NCBI GenBank assembly: GCA_900313355.1
Contig: OMQZ01000190.1
Coordinates: forward strand, 1-18,380
Length of the DNA: 18,380 bases
Source: an uncultured Rhodospirillaceae bacterium
GTDB taxonomy: Bacteria > Pseudomonadota > Alphaproteobacteria > RF32 > CAG-239
Direction of reading: 5' to 3'
Positions 1 to 7,956 of the stretch are shown here, piece by piece. The position numbers and the translations under genes are program-made. The notes under the pieces were generated by a model. That model saw only the letters and a program-made list of their open reading frames with translations, was not told the origin of the DNA and did no database searches. Position 1 is the first letter of the stretch, and the number at the start of each line of letters is the position of its first letter.

Positions 1-1065
1 ACAAAAGAAGAACTGATAACCTCAAAAGTAGAAACCGGTCATATCAAACAAATGGTTACGGCATCCGGCGTAATCAATCCGCTCTCAACAGTCACTATCG
101 GCACACAGGTTTCCGGAACTGTCAAAGAAATTTATGTTGATTACAACAGTGAAGTCAAAGCCGGAGAGCTTTTAGCCTTAATTGATCCCGACGTTTTTGA
201 AGCAACCGTTGCGCAACGCGAAGCTGCTCTTGAAATTGCAAAAGCCCAAGTTCAGGTCCAAGAAAATGATATTGTATATTATGAAAAAACCTTAAATCGA
301 ATCAAAAAGTTAAAGGATTCAAAATATTCCACCGACAAAGAACTGGAATCTGCTCAGCGCAATTATGACAATGCCCTTGCTCAACTTGCTCTTCAAAAAG
401 CTCAGGTCAAGCAGGCCGAAGCCGCCCTTAAATCTGCCGAAACAGAACTTAAATACACCAAAATCACCTCTCCTGTTGACGGTATCGTGATTTCAAAATC
501 CGTCGAAGTCGGACAAACTGTTGCCGCAAGTTTCTCAACACCTGAATTGTTCTCGGTTGCCGAAGACTTAAGCCAAATGGAAATTGAAGCCTCTGTCGTT
601 GAAGCAGACATTGCAAAAGTCAACGTCGGTCAAAAAGTTTATTTCAACGTCGATAGTTTTCCGAATGACACATTCTTAGGTGTTGTCAAACAGGTGCGAA
701 ATGAAGCCATTACGACATCAAATGTTGTCACTTATAGCGTCATAATCGGTATCGACAACTCTGAGTTGAAACTCAAACCGGGAATGACGGCAAATGTTGA
801 AATCGTTGCCGCTGAAAAGAATGATGCTCTGCTTGTTCCGAATGCCGCTTTGCGCTTTTATATAGATGAAAATAAACGCTATCAAGAAAAAGGTATTTGG
901 CTCTTAAAGGGTTCAAAACCTGAGCGTATCAATATTAAAGAAGGTATTTCAGATGACAGCAATACCGAGATTATCTCAGATCAAATCAAAGTCGGTGATA
1001 CGGTTATTGTTTCCAAAAAGAATGCACAAAAAGATAAAAACACACGTTTAAGAATGCCCCGTTAA
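1..1065 (+). CDS. macA: MacA-like periplasmic adaptor (HlyD/RND-type membrane fusion protein), 5' end cut by the window
   Basis: The adaptor links an inner-membrane ABC exporter to an outer-membrane channel. The reading frame is open from base 1, so the ATG at base 52 is internal and the true start with its signal anchor lies outside the window; 354 codons are visible. The first half of a lipoyl-like domain follows early ([21 protein letters not shown], then GELLALIDP). A long Lys/Glu/Ala/Gln-rich helical hairpin comes next at about residues 75-150 of the visible part. The second lipoyl half contains [21 protein letters not shown], and a beta-barrel and membrane-proximal domain follow. This order is typical of MacA. 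The stop lies 11 bases before the ATPase gene, so the two are co-transcribed. No outer-membrane TolC partner is in the window. Family assignment is firm; the exported substrate is unknown. Confidence 0.88.
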   Translation, partial: TKEELITSKVETGHIKQMVTASGVINPLSTVTIGTQVSGTVKEIYVDYNSEVKAGELLALIDPDVFEATVAQREAALEIAKAQVQVQENDIVYYEKTLNRIKKLKDSKYSTDKELESAQRNYDNALAQLALQKAQVKQAEAALKSAETELKYTKITSPVDGIVISKSVEVGQTVAASFSTPELFSVAEDLSQMEIEASVVEADIAKVNVGQKVYFNVDSFPNDTFLGVVKQVRNEAITTSNVVTYSVIIGIDNSELKLKPGMTANVEIVAAEKNDALLVPNAALRFYIDENKRYQEKGIWLLKGSKPERINIKEGISDDSNTEIISDQIKVGDTVIVSKKNAQKDKNTRLRMPR

Positions 1066-1076
1066 AGGAGAAAAAA

Positions 1077-1766
1077 ATGGCTTTGATTGAATTGAAAGAC
1101 ATTCATAAATCATACCCTCTTGACGGATTTGACCTCGAGATATTAAAAGGTATAACCTTAAAAATTGAAAAAGGTGAATTTGTTGCCATCATGGGACCAT
1201 CAGGATCCGGAAAATCGACACTTATGAACATTTTAGGCTGTCTAGACACTCCCAGTTCAGGCTCCTATATGTTAGATGGTCAAGCTGTTCAAAACCTCTC
1301 AGCCGATGAATTAGCTGAAATTCGTAATCAAAAAATCGGATTTGTTTTTCAAGGCTTTAACTTGCTTTCAAGAACAACTGCCCTTGAAAACGTAGAATTG
1401 CCTATGGTTTACAGCAACACACCCTCAAAACTGCGCCAAGAGCGTGCACAAAAAGCATTAACAGCTGTCGGTTTAAGCGAGCGTATGCACCACATGCCGA
1501 ACCAACTTTCCGGCGGGCAGCAACAAAGAGTTGCAATCGCTCGAGCGATTGTCAACGAGGCTCCTATTATTTTTGCGGACGAACCAACCGGAAATCTTGA
1601 CACAAAAATGAGTGTTGAAATTATGCAACTTTTTACTGAACTTAATGAAAAAATGGGGCGCACAATTATTTTAGTCACCCACGAAGAAGATATTGCACGC
1701 TACGCAAAGAGAATTATTAAAATTGTGGACGGAGAAATCAATTCAGACCAAAGGAATAAAAAATGA
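1077..1766 (+). CDS. macB: MacB-type ABC transporter ATP-binding subunit
   Basis: This 229-residue protein is the nucleotide-binding subunit that powers the adjacent permease at the cytoplasmic face of the inner membrane. Visible motifs are Walker A GPSGSGKS (residues 40-47), the Q-loop FQGFNL, signature LSGGQ (144-148), Walker B IIFADEP with the catalytic Glu at 169, and the H-loop His at 202 in LVTHE. The sequence resembles the LolD/MacB/FtsE subgroup. The start is supported by an AAAGGAG ribosome site seven bases before the ATG. It sits between the adaptor gene and the permease, overlapping the latter by four bases (ATGA). In E. coli the MacB ATPase and permease are one polypeptide; here they are two, an arrangement common in other bacteria. 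The symbol is used by analogy. Confidence 0.93.
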   Translation: MALIELKDIHKSYPLDGFDLEILKGITLKIEKGEFVAIMGPSGSGKSTLMNILGCLDTPSSGSYMLDGQAVQNLSADELAEIRNQKIGFVFQGFNLLSRTTALENVELPMVYSNTPSKLRQERAQKALTAVGLSERMHHMPNQLSGGQQQRVAIARAIVNEAPIIFADEPTGNLDTKMSVEIMQLFTELNEKMGRTIILVTHEEDIARYAKRIIKIVDGEINSDQRNKK

Positions 1767-2992
1767 TAGATTTTTCAACTATTTTCTCAATTGCAATCCG
1801 TGCCATTAAAGCCAACAAGATGCGTTCGATTCTCACAAGCCTCGGAATTATCATCGGGGTTGCTGCCGTCATTGTTATGCTTGCCATCGGAAACGGCGCA
1901 CAAGTAACCATCCAAAATGAAATGAAAAGCATGGGCACGAACCTTATTATGATTCGCTCAGGCACCTCAACTTCAGGCGGGCAGCGTATGGGACATGGTT
2001 CTCAACCCACCATGAAAGCCGGTGACGGAAATGCGATAGAAGAAAAAATTGAAGGCATTTCTTTAGCCGCTCCGGTTTTAAATGATGCCGGTCAAATTGT
2101 TTATGGCAATGCAAACTGGTCAACATCAATTGTCGGCACCGACAACAGATATTTTCAAATTAAGGATTGGAGCCTTGCATACGGGCGATATTTCAGCCAA
2201 ACGGATATCACAAGCGCCGGAAAGGTCGCCATTTTAGGCACAACCGTCGTCAAAGAGCTGTTTGGCGATGTTGATCCGCTCGGAAAAACGATTCGTGTTA
2301 AAGGCATTCCCTTTACGGTTATCGGTGTTACAACTTCTCGCGGACAAAGCGGTCCGGGCATGGATCAGGACGATATGATCTATATTCCGCTTTCAACTGC
2401 TCAAAAAAAGGTTACCGGCATATCTTTTCCTGATATGGTCAATATGATTATGCTTCAAGCCAAAACGGCGCAAGATACATATACCTCTCAAGATGCAATC
2501 AAAGCACTTTTGCGCCAACGTCATAACTTGGGCACTAATAAAGATGATGACTTTGTCATTATGAACTTAACACAAATGATGGAAATGATGGAAACTTCAA
2601 CGAAAGTATTAACAATCTTGCTCGGTTCAATTGCGTCCATTTCTCTTTTGGTCGGCGGTATTGGTATTATGAATATAATGCTTGTATCTGTAACCGAGCG
2701 CACACGTGAAATCGGAATCAGAATGGCCATCGGCGCCAAAAGTTGGGATATCAGGTTACAATTTTTAACTGAAGCGCTTGTTCTTTCGCTCATTGGGGGG
2801 CTTATTGGCGTTATTTGCGGTTTAATTGGCGTTGCAGTCATATCATTTTTCAGCAGCTTTAAGGCTATTGTTTCAATTTTCTACATCCTGTTGCCGTTTT
2901 CATTTGCCGGCATTGTTGGTCTGTTTTTCGGATTTTATCCGGCCTACAAAGCCTCTCTCTTAAACCCGATTAATGCTTTGAGGTATGAATAA
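1763..2992 (+). CDS. MacB/FtsX-type ABC transporter permease
   Basis: This 409-residue inner-membrane permease has the MacB fold. A first membrane helix lies near residues 24-44 ([20 protein letters not shown]). A large periplasmic domain follows at about residues 45-275. Three C-terminal helices then appear near 280-310, 335-360 and 370-395, forming the FtsX-like part. The segment [16 protein letters not shown] after the second helix is the cytoplasmic coupling motif of this family, and the end [18 protein letters not shown] is the usual MacB-family C-terminus. The start overlaps the ATPase gene by four bases, with AAAGGAAT just upstream, so translation is coupled. With the adaptor it should form a tripartite, mechanotransmission-type exporter. 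Candidate substrates are peptides, macrolides or lipid-linked molecules; the sequence does not say which. Confidence 0.93.
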   Translation: MIDFSTIFSIAIRAIKANKMRSILTSLGIIIGVAAVIVMLAIGNGAQVTIQNEMKSMGTNLIMIRSGTSTSGGQRMGHGSQPTMKAGDGNAIEEKIEGISLAAPVLNDAGQIVYGNANWSTSIVGTDNRYFQIKDWSLAYGRYFSQTDITSAGKVAILGTTVVKELFGDVDPLGKTIRVKGIPFTVIGVTTSRGQSGPGMDQDDMIYIPLSTAQKKVTGISFPDMVNMIMLQAKTAQDTYTSQDAIKALLRQRHNLGTNKDDDFVIMNLTQMMEMMETSTKVLTILLGSIASISLLVGGIGIMNIMLVSVTERTREIGIRMAIGAKSWDIRLQFLTEALVLSLIGGLIGVICGLIGVAVISFFSSFKAIVSIFYILLPFSFAGIVGLFFGFYPAYKASLLNPINALRYE

Positions 2993-2993
2993 G

Positions 2994-3827
2994 ATGCTTG
3001 GTGCCATTATTGGAGATATTATCGGCTCACCTTATGAGTTCCATAACATCAAAACAAAGGAATTTCCTCTGTTTTGCGACAAATGTTGCTTCACGGATGA
3101 CACGATTTTAACCTGCGCAACAGCCGAATGGTTACTCTCAAATAAAACGCCGGAAGAAATGCTCTTAAAGTGGGGAAAACGTTATCAAAACAGAACATAC
3201 GAAGATGGAAAAATCGGCGCGTTCGGCAAAGGCTTTTCAGCATGGCTTGAAACACAAATCCCCTATAACGCCAAAACAAATGGTTGTATTATGCGCTTGA
3301 GCCCGATATTTACAGCATTCAAAGATAAAGATGAAGCCCTTGAAACCGCAATTAGATTCACAAAAATAACGCACAACCACGAAGAAAGCCTCATCGCAAC
3401 AAGAGCTTATATTGAAACAGGCTTTTTATTAAAAGGGAAAACAGATCCTAAGATCATCAAAAACTATATCAGCCACAAATATCCTTATAACCTTTCACAA
3501 AGCCTTGATGAAATTCGCTTAAATTATAACAAGTTTTATTGTTCTTGCAAAAATTCGGTTCCGCAGGCACTTATTGCCGCTTTAGATGCTGATTCGTATG
3601 AAGACGCGTTGCGAAATGCTGTTTCAATCGGCGGAGATAGTGACACATTAGCTGCCATGGCGGGTGGCCTTGCCGAAATTCGATTTGGCATACCACAAAA
3701 TATTCAAGAAGAAGCAAAAAAATATATGGATAACAACATTTTATCCGTTACCCAAAAATTTTATCAAACATTCCAAAAAGATAATTCAATACTCAAACGA
3801 TTTCTAACACCGAATGAAAGAATATAA
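2994..3827 (+). CDS. ADP-ribosylglycohydrolase-family protein (DraG/ARH-like)
   Basis: Members of this family remove ADP-ribose from modified proteins, nucleic acids or small molecules using two Mg ions. The metal-binding motifs are present: GDIIGSPYEF near the N-terminus, FTDDTIL about 30 residues later, and GGDSDTLAAMAGG near residue 220. NGCIMRLSP replaces the more usual NG(S/A)xMRxSP, and THNHEES is a normal family motif. I chose the ATG at 2994 (277 residues) because GAGG at 2980-2983 is spaced 10 bases from it. The in-frame ATG at 2985 would add three residues and overlap the permease stop by eight bases, but it leaves only one base after that site. The gene ends the exporter operon and is followed by a hairpin. 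Its substrate is not predictable from sequence. Confidence 0.88.
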   Translation: MLGAIIGDIIGSPYEFHNIKTKEFPLFCDKCCFTDDTILTCATAEWLLSNKTPEEMLLKWGKRYQNRTYEDGKIGAFGKGFSAWLETQIPYNAKTNGCIMRLSPIFTAFKDKDEALETAIRFTKITHNHEESLIATRAYIETGFLLKGKTDPKIIKNYISHKYPYNLSQSLDEIRLNYNKFYCSCKNSVPQALIAALDADSYEDALRNAVSIGGDSDTLAAMAGGLAEIRFGIPQNIQEEAKKYMDNNILSVTQKFYQTFQKDNSILKRFLTPNERI

Positions 3828-3829
3828 AA

Positions 3830-3855
3830 AAGGCACCGAAAAAAAGCGGTGCCTT
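3830..3855 (-). terminator. Rho-independent terminator, best read on the - strand
   Basis: A nine-base-pair stem (AAGGCACCG paired with CGGTGCCTT) encloses an eight-base A-rich loop. On the - strand it is followed directly by a T-run (GCCTTTTTTATATT), and it lies 21 bases after the stop of the 58-residue ORF, which fits intrinsic termination of that gene. On the + strand it follows the ADP-ribosylglycohydrolase stop by only two bases. There the downstream sequence (CAGATTTTAC) makes it a weaker terminator, so it may serve both directions. Confidence 0.82.
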
Positions 3856-3876
3856 CAGATTTTACATAAAGAAGTT

Positions 3877-4053
3877 TTATTCACGCACGTGCGAAATTTG
3901 CTTGTCAATAACCTTTGACTCATTGCCATGATTTTCAGCTCTTTCATCTGCCAATCTCATAGCGGCCACTTGCGCTTTGAGCATTTCCATATTCAAACGC
4001 GCTGCTTTACGGTCAAAAGATTGTTTTTTCTTCAAAGAAACTGTATTTGTCAT
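3877..4053 (-). CDS. Uncharacterised small protein, 58 residues
   Basis: I do not recognise this protein. It begins MTNTVSLKKKQSFDRKAARL and ends KQISHVRE. It is highly charged, has no membrane segment or cysteine, and looks largely helical: the stretch from about residue 12 to 42 alternates Lys/Arg/Glu with Ala/Leu/Met, giving an amphipathic pattern. Support for a real gene comes from its surroundings. There is an excellent ribosome site (AGAGGAG, seven bases before the ATG), a near-consensus promoter 38 bases upstream, and a strong intrinsic terminator 21 bases after the stop. It lies downstream of the Lon-type protease gene on the same strand, 84 bases away, but has its own promoter. It could be a small regulator, a nucleic-acid-binding protein or a protease substrate or adaptor; nothing in the sequence decides this. 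Confidence 0.75.
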   Translation of the reverse strand: MTNTVSLKKKQSFDRKAARLNMEMLKAQVAAMRLADERAENHGNESKVIDKQISHVRE

Positions 4054-4091
4054 GGCTTTTCTCCTCTAACAAGATTCCTTTTTATAGACAC

Positions 4092-4120
4092 AATATACCA
4101 CATTTTTAAATATGTGTCAA
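4092..4120 (-). promoter_or_regulatory. Sigma-70-type promoter of the 58-residue ORF
   Basis: On the - strand the -35 box is TTGACA (4120-4115), an exact consensus match. The spacer is 17 bases and the -10 box is TATATT (4097-4092), matching five of six positions. Transcription would start near 4085, giving a leader of about 30 bases that carries the AGAGGAG ribosome site. This is the best promoter match in the window. Confidence 0.78.
4099..4116. promoter_or_regulatory. 18-bp near-palindrome in the promoter spacer, possible operator
   Basis: The sequence CACATTTTTAAATATGTG on the + strand is symmetrical except for one mismatched pair. It fills the spacer and touches the -35 box of the small-ORF promoter. 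A dimeric repressor bound here would block RNA polymerase. Because the site is very AT-rich, chance symmetry remains possible. Confidence 0.42.
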
Positions 4121-4137
4121 TAAAAAACGAACTCACC

Positions 4138-6576
4138 TTATTTACCTAAGCAGCCCTGAGTTTCTTTCGCGTAGCGAACATAACAACGATAATATTCATC
4201 TAATTTCTCAGAAACGATCGCATTAACCGTCCCTTTCGGATATTGTCCGTTTTTGTTCAACTTTCCGGCCTTAACACCCGTCAATAACTCTATACCGTCA
4301 TCAACCGTATCAACAGCCCAAACATTAAACATATTTTCTTCAACTGCTTTAAGAACTTCTTCTTTGAGCATCAAATCAGAAATATTGGTTCTCGGAATGA
4401 TAACACCTTGTTTTCCAGTCAACCCGTTATGTTTACAAACCTCAAAGAAACCTTCGATTTTTTCATTTACACCGCCAATCGGCTGAATCTCGCCGAATTG
4501 ATTGATAGAACCTGTCACAGCAATACTTTGTTTAATCGGCAGTTCAGAAATTGCCGAAAGTAAGCAATAATATTCCGTTGAAGAAGCGCTGTCTCCATCA
4601 ACCCCTCCATAAGATTGTTCAAAGACGATAGAAGCAGAAAGCGAAAGCGGCTTCCATTTTGCGAAACGATTCGAAAGCAAAGATTGTAAAATTAAAACGC
4701 CTTTTGTATGTATCGGACCGCTCATTTCGATTTCGCGTTCAATATTCACAAATTCACCTTTACCCATACGAACTTGTGTCGTGATTCGAGCTGGCTTTCC
4801 AAAGGTATTACGCGAAAAGTTATAAACGACCAAACCATTAATTTGACCAACTCTTTCGCCCTTGACGTCCATTAAAATCGTACCTTTATCAATCTGCTCA
4901 AGCATAGCTTGATTGACACGGTTACAGCGATAAATTTGTGCATCAATGGCTTGTGTAATGTGATTCTTACCGATTTGTTTCGCGCCGGTTTTTCTTGCCC
5001 AATAATCAGCTTCTCTGAGTAAATCTCCGATTGAAGAAACATGGGCTGTCAGCTTTTCGCTGCTATCTGCCAGACGAGAAGCATGCTCAATAAGTTTAGC
5101 AACAGCTTGTTTGTTAAGCGAGCGCAGCTTTTTCTTCTTTGAAAGAGAGCCGATTAATTTTGCATATTCCGCCTCACTTTCTGCTGTACGATCAAGTGTC
5201 GTCCCGAAATCTGCCTCAACCTTGAAATAATCCTTAAAATCAGGATCTCTTTCTGAAAGCAATTCATAAAGCTCTTCATCACCTGTCAAAATCACTTTAA
5301 CATCTAACGGAATAGGTTCCGGATCAAGCGAAATTGTCGTAAATGTCGTATCATCAGTCGGAGCTTCAATTTTAATTGTCTTTGACGCAAGCGCACGTTT
5401 AAGAGAATCCCAGGCAAAAGGTTGTAACAAAAGCTTGCGTGCATCAATTAAAATAAAACCGCCGTTTGCTTTATGAAGTGCCCCTGCTTTAATAAGTGTA
5501 AAGTCGGTTAACAAAGCACCATATTGCTGAATACGCTCGACTTTACCGACCAAATTTCCTTGTGTCGGATGATCGAGCAAAACAATCGGCGCACCAGCAT
5601 CCGGCACATTTTTAACAATAACATTGACCTTAAATTTTGCAAATTTATCTTCTTCATTTTTGTTCATGCGACTGAGCAATGCTGCTAAAGGATCTTCTTC
5701 TGCCCCATTTACATTAGACTGAGAATTTCCGGGCAAAAAGTCGTCTATATTATCCAGAATATGATTCTTGGATGCTTTAAGGAAATCAGATGCAGCCTTA
5801 TTCTTCTTATATTTTTGGCGCAAATTTTCAATAGGATCGGAAATAATATTTTTAATAAACTTTTCACGCAACCGTTCTGTTTCTTCTCTTTGTTTTTCTT
5901 CCCATTTTGAAAGATCTTGAGCAGAATTTTCGATCTCTGCCTGCATGGCATTCAAATCATTCGTAATTTTTTCTTTTTCTGCCTGAGAAAGAGCCTCAAA
6001 AGCTTCAGGATTAAGGACTTCACCATCTTTAACCGGCGCGACAACTAACCCGACAGGCATTTGAAGCAAAGAAACGCTTTTACCTCTGGCCTTTTTCTGC
6101 AAAAATTTTACATAAGCATCTTTTTTATTTTTATATTTTTGTTGAACAATACTTAAAGCTGCTTTGTATTCTTCGCTTTCTAAAATCGAGGAAATTGAAG
6201 CACTCAAATCAACAATTAAATCATCAACATCTTTTGCAAAGAGTGTTCCTTCGCCGGCAGGAAAGCTTATTGCCAGAGGCTTGTATGGTTCCTCAAAATT
6301 ATAAACATATGCCCAATCACTAGGTGTTGCACGAAAAGCCGCTTCTTTTTCCAAAATACGCTGAACCAAACTCATTTTGCCGGTTCCTTCCGGACCGAAA
6401 CAAAACAAATTGTAGCCCTTAGACTTGATATTGATTCCGAGCTCAACAGCACTGATTGCACGTTCCTGCCCTAAAGAAGAAAGCATTTCTTCAAGCTCGA
6501 CAGTTGAATTGAAATCAAATTTAGAAGTATCGCATTTTTTATAAAGTTCGGAAACCGACAATTTTGTGATAGACAT
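4138..6576 (-). CDS. ATP-dependent Lon-type protease of the LonB/LonH (AAA_32) family
   Basis: This 812-residue cytoplasmic AAA+ protease has a C-terminal Ser-Lys proteolytic domain. The P-loop is GPEGTGK at residues 61-67. A long insert rich in Lys, Glu and Gln (about 140-275) separates it from the Walker B-like GGFILIDARKLLLQPFAW (372-389), which is typical of the family that includes E. coli YcbZ/LonH. The protease dyad is Ser663 in DGDSASS and Lys706 in GGVNEKIEGF, 43 residues apart as in classical Lon. The classical N-terminal substrate-binding domain is absent. The start is supported by AAAGGAT upstream of the ATG. Met68 follows the P-loop lysine where Ser or Thr is usual, so ATP handling may differ. 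It is transcribed divergently from a membrane TPR protein. Substrates are unknown; protein quality control is the likely role. Confidence 0.92.
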   Translation of the reverse strand: MSITKLSVSELYKKCDTSKFDFNSTVELEEMLSSLGQERAISAVELGINIKSKGYNLFCFGPEGTGKMSLVQRILEKEAAFRATPSDWAYVYNFEEPYKPLAISFPAGEGTLFAKDVDDLIVDLSASISSILESEEYKAALSIVQQKYKNKKDAYVKFLQKKARGKSVSLLQMPVGLVVAPVKDGEVLNPEAFEALSQAEKEKITNDLNAMQAEIENSAQDLSKWEEKQREETERLREKFIKNIISDPIENLRQKYKKNKAASDFLKASKNHILDNIDDFLPGNSQSNVNGAEEDPLAALLSRMNKNEEDKFAKFKVNVIVKNVPDAGAPIVLLDHPTQGNLVGKVERIQQYGALLTDFTLIKAGALHKANGGFILIDARKLLLQPFAWDSLKRALASKTIKIEAPTDDTTFTTISLDPEPIPLDVKVILTGDEELYELLSERDPDFKDYFKVEADFGTTLDRTAESEAEYAKLIGSLSKKKKLRSLNKQAVAKLIEHASRLADSSEKLTAHVSSIGDLLREADYWARKTGAKQIGKNHITQAIDAQIYRCNRVNQAMLEQIDKGTILMDVKGERVGQINGLVVYNFSRNTFGKPARITTQVRMGKGEFVNIEREIEMSGPIHTKGVLILQSLLSNRFAKWKPLSLSASIVFEQSYGGVDGDSASSTEYYCLLSAISELPIKQSIAVTGSINQFGEIQPIGGVNEKIEGFFEVCKHNGLTGKQGVIIPRTNISDLMLKEEVLKAVEENMFNVWAVDTVDDGIELLTGVKAGKLNKNGQYPKGTVNAIVSEKLDEYYRCYVRYAKETQGCLGK

Positions 6577-6653
6577 ATTAATTTAATCCTTTGCTTTTTT
6601 GAATTTTCTGCAATATAGTAGAACTAAAATAACTAATTTAGTGTAAACGTTTC
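6577..6653. promoter_or_regulatory. Divergent promoter region between the Lon-type protease and the TPR protein
   Basis: These 77 bases must carry both promoters. For the + strand I see TTGCTT (6591-6596), a 17-base spacer and TATAGT (6614-6619), a reasonable sigma-70 match. On the - strand a TATATT box (6617-6612) overlaps it, but no good -35 box is found. An inverted repeat, ACTAAA at 6623-6628 with TTTAGT at 6637-6642, lies around the predicted + strand transcription start. Overlapping -10 boxes imply that the two genes compete for polymerase. Confidence 0.4.
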
Positions 6654-7823
6654 ATGAAATATTTAATTTATCTCCTATTTTTTTTCATCGTTTTTACGTT
6701 ACTTTTCTTTTGGTATGTTTCAAAGAAAAATCTGCAAAAAAATTTTTTCAAAGGAATGCTCTTAAATAAGCTGGATTCACACCTTTCCACAAATGAACAC
6801 ACCTGCCTGTTTTCCGCTGCAATTATTGATCTTGTGTGCGAATTTATTTTAACAAAGCCTGAAAAAGTTAAAAAACAAATTTTAAAAGAATTGGCTGATG
6901 ACAACTACACGACGCTACTAAAAAAGATTTCAAGGCAAGATGCTGCTCTTGAAAAACTGATTAAAGTTCTCATGCAAGGTGAAACAACACTTAACGCTGC
7001 CATTAAGCCCAAAACTTTCCCCTCTCTATCAGAATGTATTTTTTATGAAAGCACACATCAATATCAACAACTCGAATCTATTATTAAAAAAATTCCGAAC
7101 TATTTATTAAATCGAAAAAAACACGCATTAAAAAAACTTTTTACTGCAAGATGCTTGCTCTTAAAAACAGATTTAAAAAAAGCTTCTCAAGAGCTCATGA
7201 AAAGCATGAAAACATTCCGAAAATATGTTTACTTGGACGAGCTGGCTTATGCATATTTTTTACTTGGCGAAATATATCGCATATCAAAAGCCCATGATGT
7301 TGCACAAATGATGTTTGAAATATCCTCAGGAATATACAAAAAGATCAATCATTTATACGGTCAAAATTTTATAACTTCTGCCAAGGCTCTAAACTGTATC
7401 GGGCAAAAACGTTTTGAAGAGGCGCAAGTATTGCTCCAAGAAACCCTAAAAAAATACGCTAATAGAAAAGACAAACTTCATGAAGCTGAAATCCTTAACC
7501 AACTCTCCTTATTAGCTAATATACAAAAAGAGCCTCATAGTGCGATAAAATATGCAAAAAAAGCTCTCAACATACATACACATATCAAAAACGAACTCGG
7601 ATGCGCATTCAGTCAAGAACAACTTGCTGTTGCGTATTGCACAAAAGGATCACTTAAAGTTGCAGAAGAAAAGGCTCTTGCCGCGAAAAAAAGCTATCAG
7701 AAAACACACAATCAAACGGCTTGCGCCGAAGTTTTAGCTCTTCTCATTCGCATATACACCCAAACAAACCAAAAAGAAAAAGCAAAAAAGATTCTTAACA
7801 CTTTGAAAAAGATACAAAAATAA
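6654..7823 (+). CDS. Membrane-anchored protein with TPR-like helical repeats
   Basis: This 389-residue protein starts with one hydrophobic helix (about residues 2-22) followed by KKN. That reads either as a signal anchor with the rest in the periplasm or as an N-terminal anchor facing the cytoplasm. The remainder is helical and basic. From about residue 150 it has the spacing of tetratricopeptide repeats: LDELAYAYFLLGEIYR, then AKALNCIGQKRFEEAQVLL, then AIKYAKKALNI and AKKILNTLKK. TPR proteins act as protein-binding scaffolds, so no enzyme activity is expected. No convincing ribosome site precedes the ATG; the frame is closed by a TAG 15 bases upstream, so a much longer form is excluded, and a start at Met35 would delete the anchor. 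Base composition is clearly more AT-rich than the efflux operon. The exact family is not recognised. Confidence 0.72.
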   Translation: MKYLIYLLFFFIVFTLLFFWYVSKKNLQKNFFKGMLLNKLDSHLSTNEHTCLFSAAIIDLVCEFILTKPEKVKKQILKELADDNYTTLLKKISRQDAALEKLIKVLMQGETTLNAAIKPKTFPSLSECIFYESTHQYQQLESIIKKIPNYLLNRKKHALKKLFTARCLLLKTDLKKASQELMKSMKTFRKYVYLDELAYAYFLLGEIYRISKAHDVAQMMFEISSGIYKKINHLYGQNFITSAKALNCIGQKRFEEAQVLLQETLKKYANRKDKLHEAEILNQLSLLANIQKEPHSAIKYAKKALNIHTHIKNELGCAFSQEQLAVAYCTKGSLKVAEEKALAAKKSYQKTHNQTACAEVLALLIRIYTQTNQKEKAKKILNTLKKIQK

Positions 7824-7842
7824 AGCAAGTCATATTTTTTGC

Positions 7843-7871
7843 TTGAAAATTTACGAAATTTAGGGCATGAT
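7843..7871 (+). promoter_or_regulatory. Possible promoter for the second TPR protein
   Basis: TTGAAA (7843-7848), a 17-base spacer and CATGAT (7866-7871) lie in the 133-base gap between the two TPR genes. The predicted transcript would begin near 7878, with a leader of about 79 bases before the TTG start. The -10 match is only four of six. Just upstream, AAGCAA (7823-7828) and TTGCTT (7839-7844) could form a weak hairpin after the previous stop, but no T-run follows it. Nothing else is evident in this gap. Confidence 0.33.
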
Positions 7872-7956
7872 GGTAGCGTTAAATTCAAAAAAGTAAGAGA
7901 TTTTTAATTATTTTAACATAAGCTTGCTGACAACAGCACTTAACAAGGAACGAACT

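Noticed and set aside
402..623. 73-residue - strand ORF inside macA, and similar antisense ORFs inside macB, glyA and the Lon-type gene
   Set aside because: All are shadows of clearly identified genes in another frame, with no ribosome sites or recognisable domains.
3928..4149. 73-residue + strand ORF downstream of the ADP-ribosylglycohydrolase gene
   Set aside because: It lies antisense to the 58-residue ORF, which has a promoter, ribosome site and terminator; this frame has no ribosome site and its translation is rich in Phe, His and Cys with no domain pattern.
7823..7850. Terminator between the two TPR protein genes
   Set aside because: The stem AAGCAA/TTGCTT has only six pairs and is not followed by a T-run.
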